Source: Vibrio parahaemolyticus (lineage in GTDB: Bacteria; Pseudomonadota; Gammaproteobacteria; Enterobacterales; Vibrionaceae). Taken from it: 64,000 nucleotides of DNA. Location of the stretch: positions 434,001 to 498,000 of the forward strand of contig NZ_UHIL01000001.1 in the NCBI RefSeq assembly GCF_900460535.1, given 5' to 3'. The translations under genes and the position numbers were made by a program. Each line of letters begins with the position of its first letter. Within the stretch, counting starts at the first letter, position 1. Shown here piece by piece: positions 8,875 through 16,220 of the stretch. The notes below the pieces were generated by a model. That model was not told the DNA's origin, did not search any database, and saw only the letters and a program-made list of their open reading frames with translations.

Positions 8875-9860
8875 TTTTCAACTTGCCAGTCAGTGTTGTA
8901 TCTCGGCTTAAAGAGATTGTAATAATTGTTGCCGTCTTCTTGTGAATGCAATAGCTGTAGCACCCACATATATTGTTCTGGTTTATCACCGACGAAGTAT
9001 TCAATGGCTTCGTTACAGGTGCGGGCGTCTTGTTCTTCACCTTTGTCTAAATCAAATGCAGGCAAAATTTCGATATCGAATGTGCCATCTTCGGTGTTCA
9101 TTGAAGCGAACAGAGGTAATACTTTGGAACGTGATAGTTTAGCAATTTTACCCAATCCAGGGAGCGTTGCTTTACGTGTGGCGAAAAAGTCGACAAATAC
9201 GCTGTGTTCAGGGCCATGATCTTGATCGGGTAGGTAATACCCAATGTAGCCGTCTCGAATAGATTTTAGAAAAGGCTTAATTCCACCAGATCGCTCGTAA
9301 ACTCGGCCGCCATACTGAACTCTTTGCTTGTGCATTAACCAGTCAGCCACATCATTCTTTTGTTTTTTTGCCATCGCAGAGACAGGCATCCCCATTGAAG
9401 CCAGCAAAATAGCAGGAACATCGATAGCCCACGAGTGAGGCACCATCAAAATCACATTTTCATTGTTATCAATGTGCTGGCGTAGTACGTCCAATCCTCG
9501 AATTTGGCAGCGACTCTGAAGCCATTGAGGAGAACGCAAACTCAGCAACCCAAAACGAAAAAAGAACATGGCTGCTGTGTAGAGCGTTTTTTCAATTAAG
9601 GCTTCGCGTTCCTGAAACGTCTTTCCAGGGAAGCATAATTCAAAGTTGACTCGAGCCCTGTGAGCTGGCCCTTTATGAGATTTAGATAACTTTTTAGCTA
9701 TTGTTTTGGCTAGCCACTTTTGGGCGCTAAGAGGCATTAAGGCTAGCGGCAAAAAGAGTATTACACCTAACCAAGTTCCCCAATACTTAGGCGACAAAAA
9801 ATGACGCTCAAATTCAGGGTTATATGCTTTGGAGTCGTAGTCGTCACGTTTTGCTGTCAT
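8871..9860 (-). CDS. lpxM: Lipid A secondary acyltransferase (LpxM/MsbB; LpxN in V. cholerae usage)
   Basis: 329 residues. The N terminus FERHFLSPKYWGTWLGVILF, with one membrane segment at about 30-47, is that of LpxM. The catalytic HX4D motif is HSWAID (about residue 143), and YYLPDQDHGPEHSVFVDFF (near 209) with ATLPGLGKIA matches LpxM closely. It adds the last acyl chain to Kdo2-lipid A, completing hexa-acylation; in V. cholerae the related enzyme transfers a 3-hydroxy acid, so the chain type is not certain here. The gene is first in the minus-strand lpxM-waaF-waaA-GT25 unit, with overlapping ends, and is separated from hldD by 134 bases. Confidence 0.92.
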   Translation of the reverse strand: MTAKRDDYDSKAYNPEFERHFLSPKYWGTWLGVILFLPLALMPLSAQKWLAKTIAKKLSKSHKGPAHRARVNFELCFPGKTFQEREALIEKTLYTAAMFFFRFGLLSLRSPQWLQSRCQIRGLDVLRQHIDNNENVILMVPHSWAIDVPAILLASMGMPVSAMAKKQKNDVADWLMHKQRVQYGGRVYERSGGIKPFLKSIRDGYIGYYLPDQDHGPEHSVFVDFFATRKATLPGLGKIAKLSRSKVLPLFASMNTEDGTFDIEILPAFDLDKGEEQDARTCNEAIEYFVGDKPEQYMWVLQLLHSQEDGNNYYNLFKPRYNTDWQVEK

Positions 9861-9958
9861 GGCGTGTCTAGTTACCTATCCGTCTTGATTTACTCGTATG
9901 AGAGCAAGGTGATAAAAATAAGATAGTAGAGATGATACAGGCTATTGGAATGGAGTAA

Positions 9959-9985
9959 AGGTGGCAACAAGTGATGCTACCACCT
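9959..9985 (-). terminator. Possible weak terminator after hldD
   Basis: On the minus strand a stem with AGGTGG pairing CCACCT, a two-base bulge and a GCA/TGC extension lies just after the hldD stop. The T run that follows is poor (TTTACT), so transcription may continue into lpxM. Confidence 0.35.
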
Positions 9986-9994
9986 AAATGATGC

Positions 9995-10936
9995 TTAACT
10001 GTTTTGGATAGTTAAGTATTCGGCAACGCCTTCTGCAACCGTCTTGAACTCAACATCGCAACCGGCAGCGCGTAGCTTGGTAAGGTCTGCTTGCGTGAAC
10101 TCTTGATAGGCACCTTTTAGATGTTCTGGGAAAGGAATAGTTTCAATCTCGCCTTTTCCATGATGGGTAATGACCGCTTTTGCTACTTCTTCAAAAGATT
10201 CTGCACGACCAGTACCACAGTTGAAGATGCCAGAAACACCATTTTCAAGGAACCACAAGTTTACTTTACATACATCACCAACGTAAACGAAATCACGCTT
10301 AAAAGACTCGCTACCTGCAAACAGTTTTGGATTTTCACCTGCGTTTAGTTGGTTGTTCAGATGGAACGCAACAGATGCCATGCTGCCTTTGTGATCTTCA
10401 CGTGGGCCATATACGTTGAAGTAACGGAAGCCGGTGATTTGAGAAAGGGTTTCACCATGTTCTTCAGCGTCTTGCCATAGACGACGAACGTAGTTATCAA
10501 ACTGCTGTTTCGAGTAACCGTATACATTTAGTGCGCCTTCGTATTCGCGTTCTTCAACGAAAGTATCTGTATCGCCGTAAGTGGCTGCGGAAGAGGCGTA
10601 TAGGAATGGAATTTCACGATCTAAACAGTAATGAAGCAGCTCTTTAGAGTACTCGTAATTGTTTAGCATCATGTATTTACCATCCCACTCTGTCGTTGCA
10701 GAGCAAGCGCCTTCGTGGAAAATTGCCTCAATCGGACCAAAATCATCGCCCGCCATAATTTGGGTCAGAAAGTCGTCACGATCCATGTAATCTGTGATGT
10801 CCAGATCAACTAAGTTCTTAAACTTTTTGCCATTTTTTAGGTTGTCGACAACCAAGATATCGTTAATACCAGCTTCGTTTAGTGCTTTAACAATGTTGCT
10901 GCCGATCATGCCAGCGCCACCAGTTACGATGATCAT
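9995..10936 (-). CDS. hldD: ADP-L-glycero-D-manno-heptose 6-epimerase
   Basis: 313 residues, an extended SDR. It converts ADP-D-glycero-D-manno-heptose to the L-glycero form used by WaaC/WaaF. NADP site [16 protein letters not shown] at residues 4-19; [14 protein letters not shown] near 74; ASSAATYGD near 115 and the catalytic YGYSK near 139; [19 protein letters not shown] near 169. The ribosome site GGTGGAAG lies at good spacing before ATG 10936. Known in Vibrio as gmhD, the left conserved boundary of the capsule/O-antigen region; rjg at 42-43.3 kb is the right boundary. Length and motifs match E. coli HldD. Confidence 0.97.
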   Translation of the reverse strand: MIIVTGGAGMIGSNIVKALNEAGINDILVVDNLKNGKKFKNLVDLDITDYMDRDDFLTQIMAGDDFGPIEAIFHEGACSATTEWDGKYMMLNNYEYSKELLHYCLDREIPFLYASSAATYGDTDTFVEEREYEGALNVYGYSKQQFDNYVRRLWQDAEEHGETLSQITGFRYFNVYGPREDHKGSMASVAFHLNNQLNAGENPKLFAGSESFKRDFVYVGDVCKVNLWFLENGVSGIFNCGTGRAESFEEVAKAVITHHGKGEIETIPFPEHLKGAYQEFTQADLTKLRAAGCDVEFKTVAEGVAEYLTIQNS

Positions 10937-11041
10937 AGAACTTCCACCATAGATTAAAATTTTCTCAGGAATTCTAGCAAGAAACAGAAATTAGCGCTAT
11001 TGGAAGGAAAAGAAAGGTATAGAGTGCAGGGAGGTAAGAAC

Positions 11042-11068
11042 AAACAAAAGGGAGCCGAAGCTCCCTTT
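11042..11068 (-). terminator. Rho-independent terminator of the yjb operon
   Basis: Minus-strand hairpin with nine paired bases (AAAGGGAGC against GCTCCCTTT), a TTCG loop and then TTTTGTTTG. It lies 10 bases past the yjbH stop and is a textbook terminator. Confidence 0.88.
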
Positions 11069-11078
11069 AATAGTGTTG

Positions 11079-13277
11079 TTATTCAGCGTTTGACGCGTTT
11101 GGTCTTTGGTACCAAGGGTTACGTTCATCAGTAAGTTCAATCAAGCTGTACTTGCGACCTAGCTTCTGACCGCCATCACGAGTCAGTGGCTGCCAGCTAA
11201 AGAATGCGCGGTTGTTGCTTGGTTTCACCGTCATAATGTCGAATGGAATCGAAATGTAGAAGCCTTTAGTAAAGCTACCTTCACCAAATTCGTCAGCAGA
11301 CAAGTCACTGATTGATGCAAATGCACCAGCAATGACACCACTCTTGAACTGTTTAGACACATTCACTTGTGTACCGATATCTCCCGCTAGGAACTGACCA
11401 ACATCAACTTGAATCATCAAATCTTGTAGAAAATCCCATTGAGGGTAGTAATAACCCGACACAAAACCAGTAAAGCCCTTATCTACAACTTGGAACGGAC
11501 GCCCATATTCTGGAACGTATTGCCATTTCTCATCGTATACACCGAAGTAGCTTTGCGGGTCACGTTGAGAGATCAAGTTAACATCTGCACCGATTGCCCA
11601 GTTTGCGCCTTTCGGTCGGTACAAGAATTCGGTACCCACACCCGCGAACATACTTTCTAGATAACCAGCGTAGAACTGCTGGTCCATGGTATCTGAGTAC
11701 TCTTGGAACCAAGTTAACTGTAGGTTGGACATGGTTACCGCGTGTTCATTTTGATAAGCGCGGAACATGGTACGTACACGAGGAATCGAAGTGCCGTCCG
11801 GTGGGGTGACGTAGTTAAACTTGTCGTAGTTGTTGTACCAATCCCAGTATAGTGATCCACCAATTTCTAGGTTATCTGTCAGCCAGTAAGAGGCGCTGCC
11901 ACTTAAACCAACACTGAACAGATAGAACTCTTCTGGGTTGCCTAAGGTTTGAGCTAGTTTTGGTGAGAAGCCCCAATCAAAGCGCTCAAAACCGTCGTAA
12001 GCAAGTTTACCTTGTGGTTTATCGCTTGAGGTTGATGTTGCATCTTCGATATTTGGATTGATGTAGTTAACTTCTGCAAAGTCACGGTATTTCTCTTTGG
12101 AGATAACCGTTTGATCGCCGATCAAACCACGACTGCGTTCATTGATCGTAAAGGTATCAATGTTGTCTGGCATTTCGTTGTAAAGGACTGCCGCTGCTTT
12201 TTCATGAGCTTCATTGCGATCACGATACTTTTTCTGCTCGCCGACAACCGAAACGGTATTGTCTTCAACATAGAGTTGGGTATTTTGGTAGCCAGCAATC
12301 TTATCTAGCTCCTCAGTAACACGTTCCCAATCTACATCAGACAGTTGCTCTGGTTGCTTGTCTTCAACTTCTGGCGTTGGTGTGTCACGCCAGAAAGATG
12401 GCATATCATTGAAGTTTGTGTAAAGGCTTACGCCTGCAACTAACGTATCACCGCGCTCATAGCTCAAGCGTAAATCTGCCATATGTCCTAAACGATACAG
12501 AACACCAAAGTTCCAAGGTGTATGAGGCGTCATGTCTACACCACCACGTACCACAGGGAAATCTTCGCTGTAATTGTTGCTGTCGTATTCAAGCTTAAAT
12601 CGCAGTGGTGCGTGCAAAGTTTGATACTCGACACCACCAAAGAGTGCAGCAGGACCTTTGAACCAACGTTCAAAATCCACACTACCGCCATTACCTTTAA
12701 AGTCTGAAGGGCGTTCACAGAAACTATCGGACAGCTTACAAGCTGGGTTGCTGAAGTTGTCGCGCGTACCTAAGTAGCCCCAGCCCATACCTAAAGTGAA
12801 ATCAAAGGTACCAAGGTTTGGGTTAGAGTAACGTTTTGTCGCAGCAACAAACTCACCATCAAAAAGACCGGTACCAGCAAAGTCGCGAACACCAACAGAC
12901 AACTCTGGTAAGTACTCTGACTCTTGCAAAAGTCGAACTTTAAAATCGATACCTTTGTCGGTGTATTTGGTATCACCGGAGAAGCTTGGGTCATCACTAT
13001 AAAAAAGATCATTCACCATGGTATAGCGGATGGTCGTTTCTAACCAGGGCATGACTTGCAGTGTGACATTGTAAAAAAGGTACTCATCGCTGCCGGTAAC
13101 AGCAAAATTAAACTCGCCTTCAGGTGCCATACGACCTGTGGGCATCTGCATTAAGCCGACACCACCAAAGTCCATTTGTGATGGTTGCAATGGCGGCACT
13201 TCGAAAGGAATATCTTGAGCCAACACCAACGCTGGACCCATTAAAGAAAGGGATAAACTGGTTCTGATCAGGTTCAT
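11079..13277 (-). CDS. yjbH: YjbH/GfcD-family exopolysaccharide outer-membrane protein
   Basis: 732 residues with a signal peptide (MNLIRTSLSLSLMGPALVLA, cleavage probably near 20). The mature N terminus PSQMDFGGVGLMQMPTGRMA is the YjbH signature. The protein is rich in aromatic-ended alternating strands, for example YLFYNVTLQVMPWLETTIRY, FNFAVTGS and MHAPLRFKLEYDSNNYSED-like segments, and is expected to form outer-membrane beta-barrel domains either side of a soluble segment around residues 320-410 (VERVTEELDKIAGYQ-like, charged). YjbEFGH homologues support exopolysaccharide export or modification in E. coli and capsule in Vibrio. It ends the operon: yjbG stops 2 bases before its start and a strong terminator follows. 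Confidence 0.88.
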   Translation of the reverse strand: MNLIRTSLSLSLMGPALVLAQDIPFEVPPLQPSQMDFGGVGLMQMPTGRMAPEGEFNFAVTGSDEYLFYNVTLQVMPWLETTIRYTMVNDLFYSDDPSFSGDTKYTDKGIDFKVRLLQESEYLPELSVGVRDFAGTGLFDGEFVAATKRYSNPNLGTFDFTLGMGWGYLGTRDNFSNPACKLSDSFCERPSDFKGNGGSVDFERWFKGPAALFGGVEYQTLHAPLRFKLEYDSNNYSEDFPVVRGGVDMTPHTPWNFGVLYRLGHMADLRLSYERGDTLVAGVSLYTNFNDMPSFWRDTPTPEVEDKQPEQLSDVDWERVTEELDKIAGYQNTQLYVEDNTVSVVGEQKKYRDRNEAHEKAAAVLYNEMPDNIDTFTINERSRGLIGDQTVISKEKYRDFAEVNYINPNIEDATSTSSDKPQGKLAYDGFERFDWGFSPKLAQTLGNPEEFYLFSVGLSGSASYWLTDNLEIGGSLYWDWYNNYDKFNYVTPPDGTSIPRVRTMFRAYQNEHAVTMSNLQLTWFQEYSDTMDQQFYAGYLESMFAGVGTEFLYRPKGANWAIGADVNLISQRDPQSYFGVYDEKWQYVPEYGRPFQVVDKGFTGFVSGYYYPQWDFLQDLMIQVDVGQFLAGDIGTQVNVSKQFKSGVIAGAFASISDLSADEFGEGSFTKGFYISIPFDIMTVKPSNNRAFFSWQPLTRDGGQKLGRKYSLIELTDERNPWYQRPNASNAE

Positions 13278-13279
13278 GT

Positions 13280-14041
13280 TTAGTTCTTCGATGAGGTTGG
13301 TTTACGTTGTGCAAGCAAAGCGACAATGTCTTTATCCATTAGTGATGTTTCGAACTTATCAAATGGAATGTACACAATGGTAAGTGGCGGCAAGTAATAT
13401 TGAGTGGTTAACCAACTGCCATGGTGAGGATGAACGACCTTGCCATCCGGGTAAATTAGAATTGGCGGATAGGCGAGCTCACCAATGTCACCTGAACGTA
13501 GATTATCGACCTGTTCATGCAGAGCGATACCCGCTTGGTTTTCTACTGCGTAGACTTTTTCCAAGTTACCCACATACAATACTTTTTCTTCACGTTTTGG
13601 TGCACTTAACGCAAGTTGACCTTGTAAAAGAGGGTTATCAAATTTATCCAGACGGATGCGATCAACATCAATGTCTGACAGCACGCGAGGTGCAAACTGG
13701 CTTTGTTGGATAAACTTGTAAAATGGGTGCGCAACTAAATTATGTTGAATCATTTGGTTCAGCACCGAATTCTTTAAGGCAGTACTTTCTTGCACTGCTG
13801 TTTCGGAATTATCAAATAGAGTCACAGCTAAAGGGTATTGCAGGGCGATTTGTTGTTCTTGTGCATGCTGAAGTACGCTCTCTAAACGTGCCGCTTGTTG
13901 GAACTGCAATGCTTTGCCCGTTCCGACAAGTTCAACATTAAGCGGTGAAGAGGGGTGATTTTGAGCTTGAACAGTAGTAGATGTCGCCAGAATCGTTGCC
14001 GTTAAACTTAGGCTTAATAAAGATAGCAGTCGCTTATTCAT
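13280..14041 (-). CDS. yjbG: YjbG/GfcC-family capsule accessory protein
   Basis: 253 residues with a Sec signal peptide (MNKRLLSLLSLSLTATILA, cleavage near TVQAQ at about 26). The mature protein has two beta-grasp-like stretches typical of GfcC (NVELVGTGKALQF near 34, LSAPKREEKVLYVGNLEK near 150) and the conserved ending HGSWLTTQYYLPPLTIVYIP near 205, where family members have an aromatic-rich helix. GfcC proteins are periplasmic and related to a domain of Wza. It overlaps yjbF by four bases (ATGA) and is three bases from yjbH. Role in polysaccharide export is inferred from the family. Confidence 0.85.
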   Translation of the reverse strand: MNKRLLSLLSLSLTATILATSTTVQAQNHPSSPLNVELVGTGKALQFQQAARLESVLQHAQEQQIALQYPLAVTLFDNSETAVQESTALKNSVLNQMIQHNLVAHPFYKFIQQSQFAPRVLSDIDVDRIRLDKFDNPLLQGQLALSAPKREEKVLYVGNLEKVYAVENQAGIALHEQVDNLRSGDIGELAYPPILIYPDGKVVHPHHGSWLTTQYYLPPLTIVYIPFDKFETSLMDKDIVALLAQRKPTSSKN

Positions 14042-14715
14042 GATTTGCTGTACCCTTTCAAAATCGTCAATTCAACAGGCACCATATTGGGGCCTAAATG
14101 TTGACGTGTTTTTACAACTTCTCCTTTACCGTTTACCCAGTATTGGTTCTCTACACTTTTTTCTAAGCTGGTAAACGTTACAACCTCTGTATAAACATCA
14201 GTAGAGGTAGATGAAATAGGGGTTATGACGGTTTCTTTACCTTGACGAGAACGTTGGACTTTAGCTGGGAACCCATAGCGGTATTTGTCAGCCCAATCGT
14301 AAGAAAGAGAATATTGTGCAGAGGGCGCTGAGTAGGCAGGAACGTTGCCATAAATGCCTGCTAGATTGGTGGTTTGCAAGCCAATAGTTTTAACGATATG
14401 ACCGTTTTCTGTTACCACCATTGCCTTGTCCGCACTTACCCACTTTAATTGGGTATTGCCAGTTAATGGGTTTTGCTCAGCAAAGGCCAACACTACGAAG
14501 ACCTGTTTTTGGTCACCAATTTTTAAGTAAGCACTGGCATAAGGAACCGCTTCAACTTCTTCTGGCGTTAGCTCGACATCGATGTAGTTGCCATAAGCTT
14601 CTTGGACTGTCGCTGATACGTCATTAAATTTTTGTGTACAGCCAAAGATTGAACTCATTAAAGGTAGGGCAATAAATAAGCGCATCCATTTTTGCGATAG
14701 AAAGGTGTTCATCAT
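14038..14715 (-). CDS. yjbF: YjbF/GfcB-family outer-membrane lipoprotein
   Basis: 225 residues. The N terminus MMNTFLSQKWMRLFIALPLMSSIFGC is a lipoprotein signal with a lipidated Cys at about 26 (SIFGC lipobox). The body has the family's alternating strands, including PYASAYLKIGDQKQVFVVLA near 58, LKWVSADKAMVVTENGHIVKT near 90 and the C-terminal NQYWVNGKGEVVKTRQHLGP. GfcB/YjbF proteins are outer-membrane lipoproteins of group 4 capsule and yjb systems. The gene starts just downstream of a hairpin separating it from yjbE, so its level may differ from that of yjbE. Overlaps yjbG by four bases. Confidence 0.87.
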   Translation of the reverse strand: MMNTFLSQKWMRLFIALPLMSSIFGCTQKFNDVSATVQEAYGNYIDVELTPEEVEAVPYASAYLKIGDQKQVFVVLAFAEQNPLTGNTQLKWVSADKAMVVTENGHIVKTIGLQTTNLAGIYGNVPAYSAPSAQYSLSYDWADKYRYGFPAKVQRSRQGKETVITPISSTSTDVYTEVVTFTSLEKSVENQYWVNGKGEVVKTRQHLGPNMVPVELTILKGYSKS

Positions 14716-14723
14716 TCCCTCAT

Positions 14724-14757
14724 AACAAATAAAATCGCCCTGAGTACTCAGGGCGAT
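14724..14757 (-). terminator. Terminator/attenuator between yjbE and yjbF
   Basis: On the minus strand ATCGCCCTGA pairs with TCAGGGCGAT around GTAC, followed by TTTATTTGTTATG. It sits after yjbE and immediately before yjbF, so it should reduce transcription of yjbFGH relative to yjbE. Confidence 0.75.
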
Positions 14758-14781
14758 GATTTTACTTAGGACTCAACTAGG

Positions 14782-15006
14782 TTATTGTGGATTAGAACCT
14801 GAACCTGAGCCTGAAGTAGAAGTAGAAGTAGAATCGCTGTCTGACGCTGCAACTGCTACTACAGTTACTGCTGCTGCTGCACCTACTGCTACTGCAGTTG
14901 TGCCAGTTGCAGATGCTGCTGCAGTACCAGTAGTACCTGCTTCAGTCGCTGCAAATGCAGTTGATGCGCTTAGAGCCATAAGAATAGCTAGAGCTGTGTT
15001 CTTCAT
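14782..15006 (-). CDS. yjbE: YjbE/GfcA-like small secreted Thr/Ala-rich protein
   Basis: 74 residues. A clear signal peptide (MKNTALAILMALSASTAFA, cleaved after AFA) precedes a mature protein made almost only of Ala, Thr, Gly, Val and Ser, ending in a Ser/Thr/Gly repeat (STSTSTSGSGSGSNPQ) with an acidic SDSDS patch. Position at the head of yjbEFGH and composition match YjbE/GfcA, whose function is not known. A hydrophobic Ala/Val stretch (about residues 34-53) could insert in a membrane. AAGGATT is the ribosome site. The following hairpin suggests it is made in excess over yjbFGH. The GCT/ACT-rich DNA follows from the protein composition. Confidence 0.82.
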   Translation of the reverse strand: MKNTALAILMALSASTAFAATEAGTTGTAAASATGTTAVAVGAAAAVTVVAVAASDSDSTSTSTSGSGSGSNPQ

Positions 15007-15361
15007 TATTAATCCTTGTATTTCAGATTTTAAAACATCGATGTTTGGTCTGTTTATAACATACCACCTCTCATTCTAGTTAAAAAACAATCAGCATGTA
15101 AATAGTTTCCTATGCGAATTTACCTAGCCTTAAAGAAAGATCGTGGAAGAATAGAGGGTTGCTTAAGTGTGATTATCGTATTTAATAAAAATGCGTATTC
15201 TACTACTTAAGCTGAAGTCACCTCAGAGTTCACGCAAACGTTCACGATTTTTATTCAACGCGACTCTTTGTATGTCTTGTTTTAAGTCGCTGACAGCCAA
15301 TGGGGTTCTCATCTGTGAGAATTTGCTAACCATAAACAGAACTCTTCTAAGTCCCTCCCTC

Positions 15362-15390
15362 TTGCCGTTTTGCGCTAATCCATGCATAAT
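15362..15390 (+). promoter_or_regulatory. Candidate sigma-70 promoter of the capsule operon
   Basis: TTGCCG, 17 bases, CATAAT, with TG directly before the -10. A transcript from about 15397 would carry the ops element roughly 135 bases into its leader, the usual arrangement for RfaH-controlled operons. No experimental support. Confidence 0.5.
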
Positions 15391-15505
15391 TTGCCAGCTT
15401 TTGTGTAGCGTTTATCAAGACTGTTTTTTTGAACGACTAGTCGCAAAAGTGAGGCTTAAAAAGAATAGTTATATCAATAAACCGAATGAATCGGGAATCA
15501 GCGAA

Positions 15506-15542
15506 CAGTGGCTAACGCGTAATGCCGCCGGGCGGTAGCGTG
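15506..15542 (+). promoter_or_regulatory. JUMPstart sequence with ops element (RfaH loading site)
   Basis: Begins CAGTGGCTAACG and ends with GGCGGTAGCGTG (15531-15542), an exact ops core. In enterobacteria and Vibrio this untranslated element pauses RNA polymerase and recruits the antiterminator RfaH, allowing transcription of long surface-polysaccharide operons. It lies about 100 bases before the first plus-strand gene of the capsule locus, and internal terminator-like hairpins in the operon (18951, 24585, 35047) fit a need for antitermination. Confidence 0.92.
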
Positions 15543-15638
15543 GAAACGCACAAACGAAATTGACAAAAGTTAACAGGCATTCACTGCGCGCGTCATTCAT
15601 AATGTGCAGCGGTCAGTCGACACCCAAGGAACACTTAC

Positions 15639-16154
15639 GTGATTAATAAACGACCATGGCTAGAGGCGTTGAGTGCAATCAGCTTAGGCTTGTGCTCATT
15701 TTCTGCCTCAGCAGATTTTTATGCTGGTGCGTTAGTCAGTTACTCTAACGCCGAATTTCATCATTCCTCTTCTTCAGTAACCGAGGGAAACCCTTTCCTT
15801 CTTCAAGCGCAAGCTGGTTACTTTTTCAATGATTACCTCGCTTTTGAAGCGCGTTACGGAACCTCTGTACAACGAGACAGCGGACTGGCAGTAGACAGCC
15901 TCGCGAGTGGGTTTATCAAGTTGAACATGCCTGTCTCCGAACGTATCGCACTTTACGGACTTGCCGGTTATTCGAGCGTTCAGATCGACCAACAGAATGT
16001 AGGCTCAAATAAAGATCAAGGTTTTAGCTTTGGTTTAGGTATGCATTACGCTTTAGACAAGCAGAATGCGGTTGTCTTTGAGTTTGTTGACAGTACATCT
16101 GAAGATCAGGTTCGCTTGAACGCACTTACTCTTGGCTTTCAACACCGATTTTAA
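15639..16154 (+). CDS. Small outer-membrane beta-barrel protein
   Basis: 171 residues beginning at GTG with AAGGA upstream. A signal peptide (about residues 1-26, ending SFSASA) is followed by an OmpX/OmpA-like eight-stranded barrel: DFYAGALVSYSNAEF, FLLQAQAGYFFNDYLAFEAR, SGFIKLNMPVSERIALYGLA, GFSFGLGMHYALD and a final strand LNALTLGFQHRF that ends in Phe, the BAM recognition residue. It is the first gene after the ops element and is 66 bases from the export gene. Similar small barrel genes sit at this place in Vibrio capsule loci; a role in export or anchoring of polysaccharide is inferred from position. Confidence 0.8.
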   Translation: MINKRPWLEALSAISLGLCSFSASADFYAGALVSYSNAEFHHSSSSVTEGNPFLLQAQAGYFFNDYLAFEARYGTSVQRDSGLAVDSLASGFIKLNMPVSERIALYGLAGYSSVQIDQQNVGSNKDQGFSFGLGMHYALDKQNAVVFEFVDSTSEDQVRLNALTLGFQHRF

Positions 16155-16220
16155 TTAAAGACCTAGCGCCTAGTTTTGTGGCTAGGATTTTTAACTCCTG
16201 ACTTTAAATAGCGAATTATC

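Larger units (their letters stand above)
15007..15638. other. 632-base divergent regulatory gap
   Basis: Lies between yjbE (minus) and the capsule operon (plus). It holds, from left: a 14-base perfect palindrome AAACATCGATGTTT at 15033-15046 in the yjbE leader; a candidate sigma-70 promoter reading right at 15362-15390; and the JUMPstart/ops element at 15506-15542. An open frame at 15191-15538 runs through the promoter and ops element, has no recognisable product and is not accepted as a gene. Confidence 0.7.

Noticed and set aside
14820..14960. Apparent trinucleotide (GCT/ACT) repeat
   Set aside because: It is explained by the Ala/Thr-rich YjbE protein, and the repeat units are not exact.
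14756..15079. Open frame opposite yjbE with Ala/Val/Pro-rich product
   Set aside because: It is the complement of the low-complexity yjbE coding sequence; yjbE has a signal peptide, ribosome site and operon context.
15191..15538. 115-codon open frame in the gap before the capsule operon
   Set aside because: It runs through the candidate promoter and the ops element, has no ribosome site or recognisable motif, and ends within the JUMPstart. It is most likely chance.
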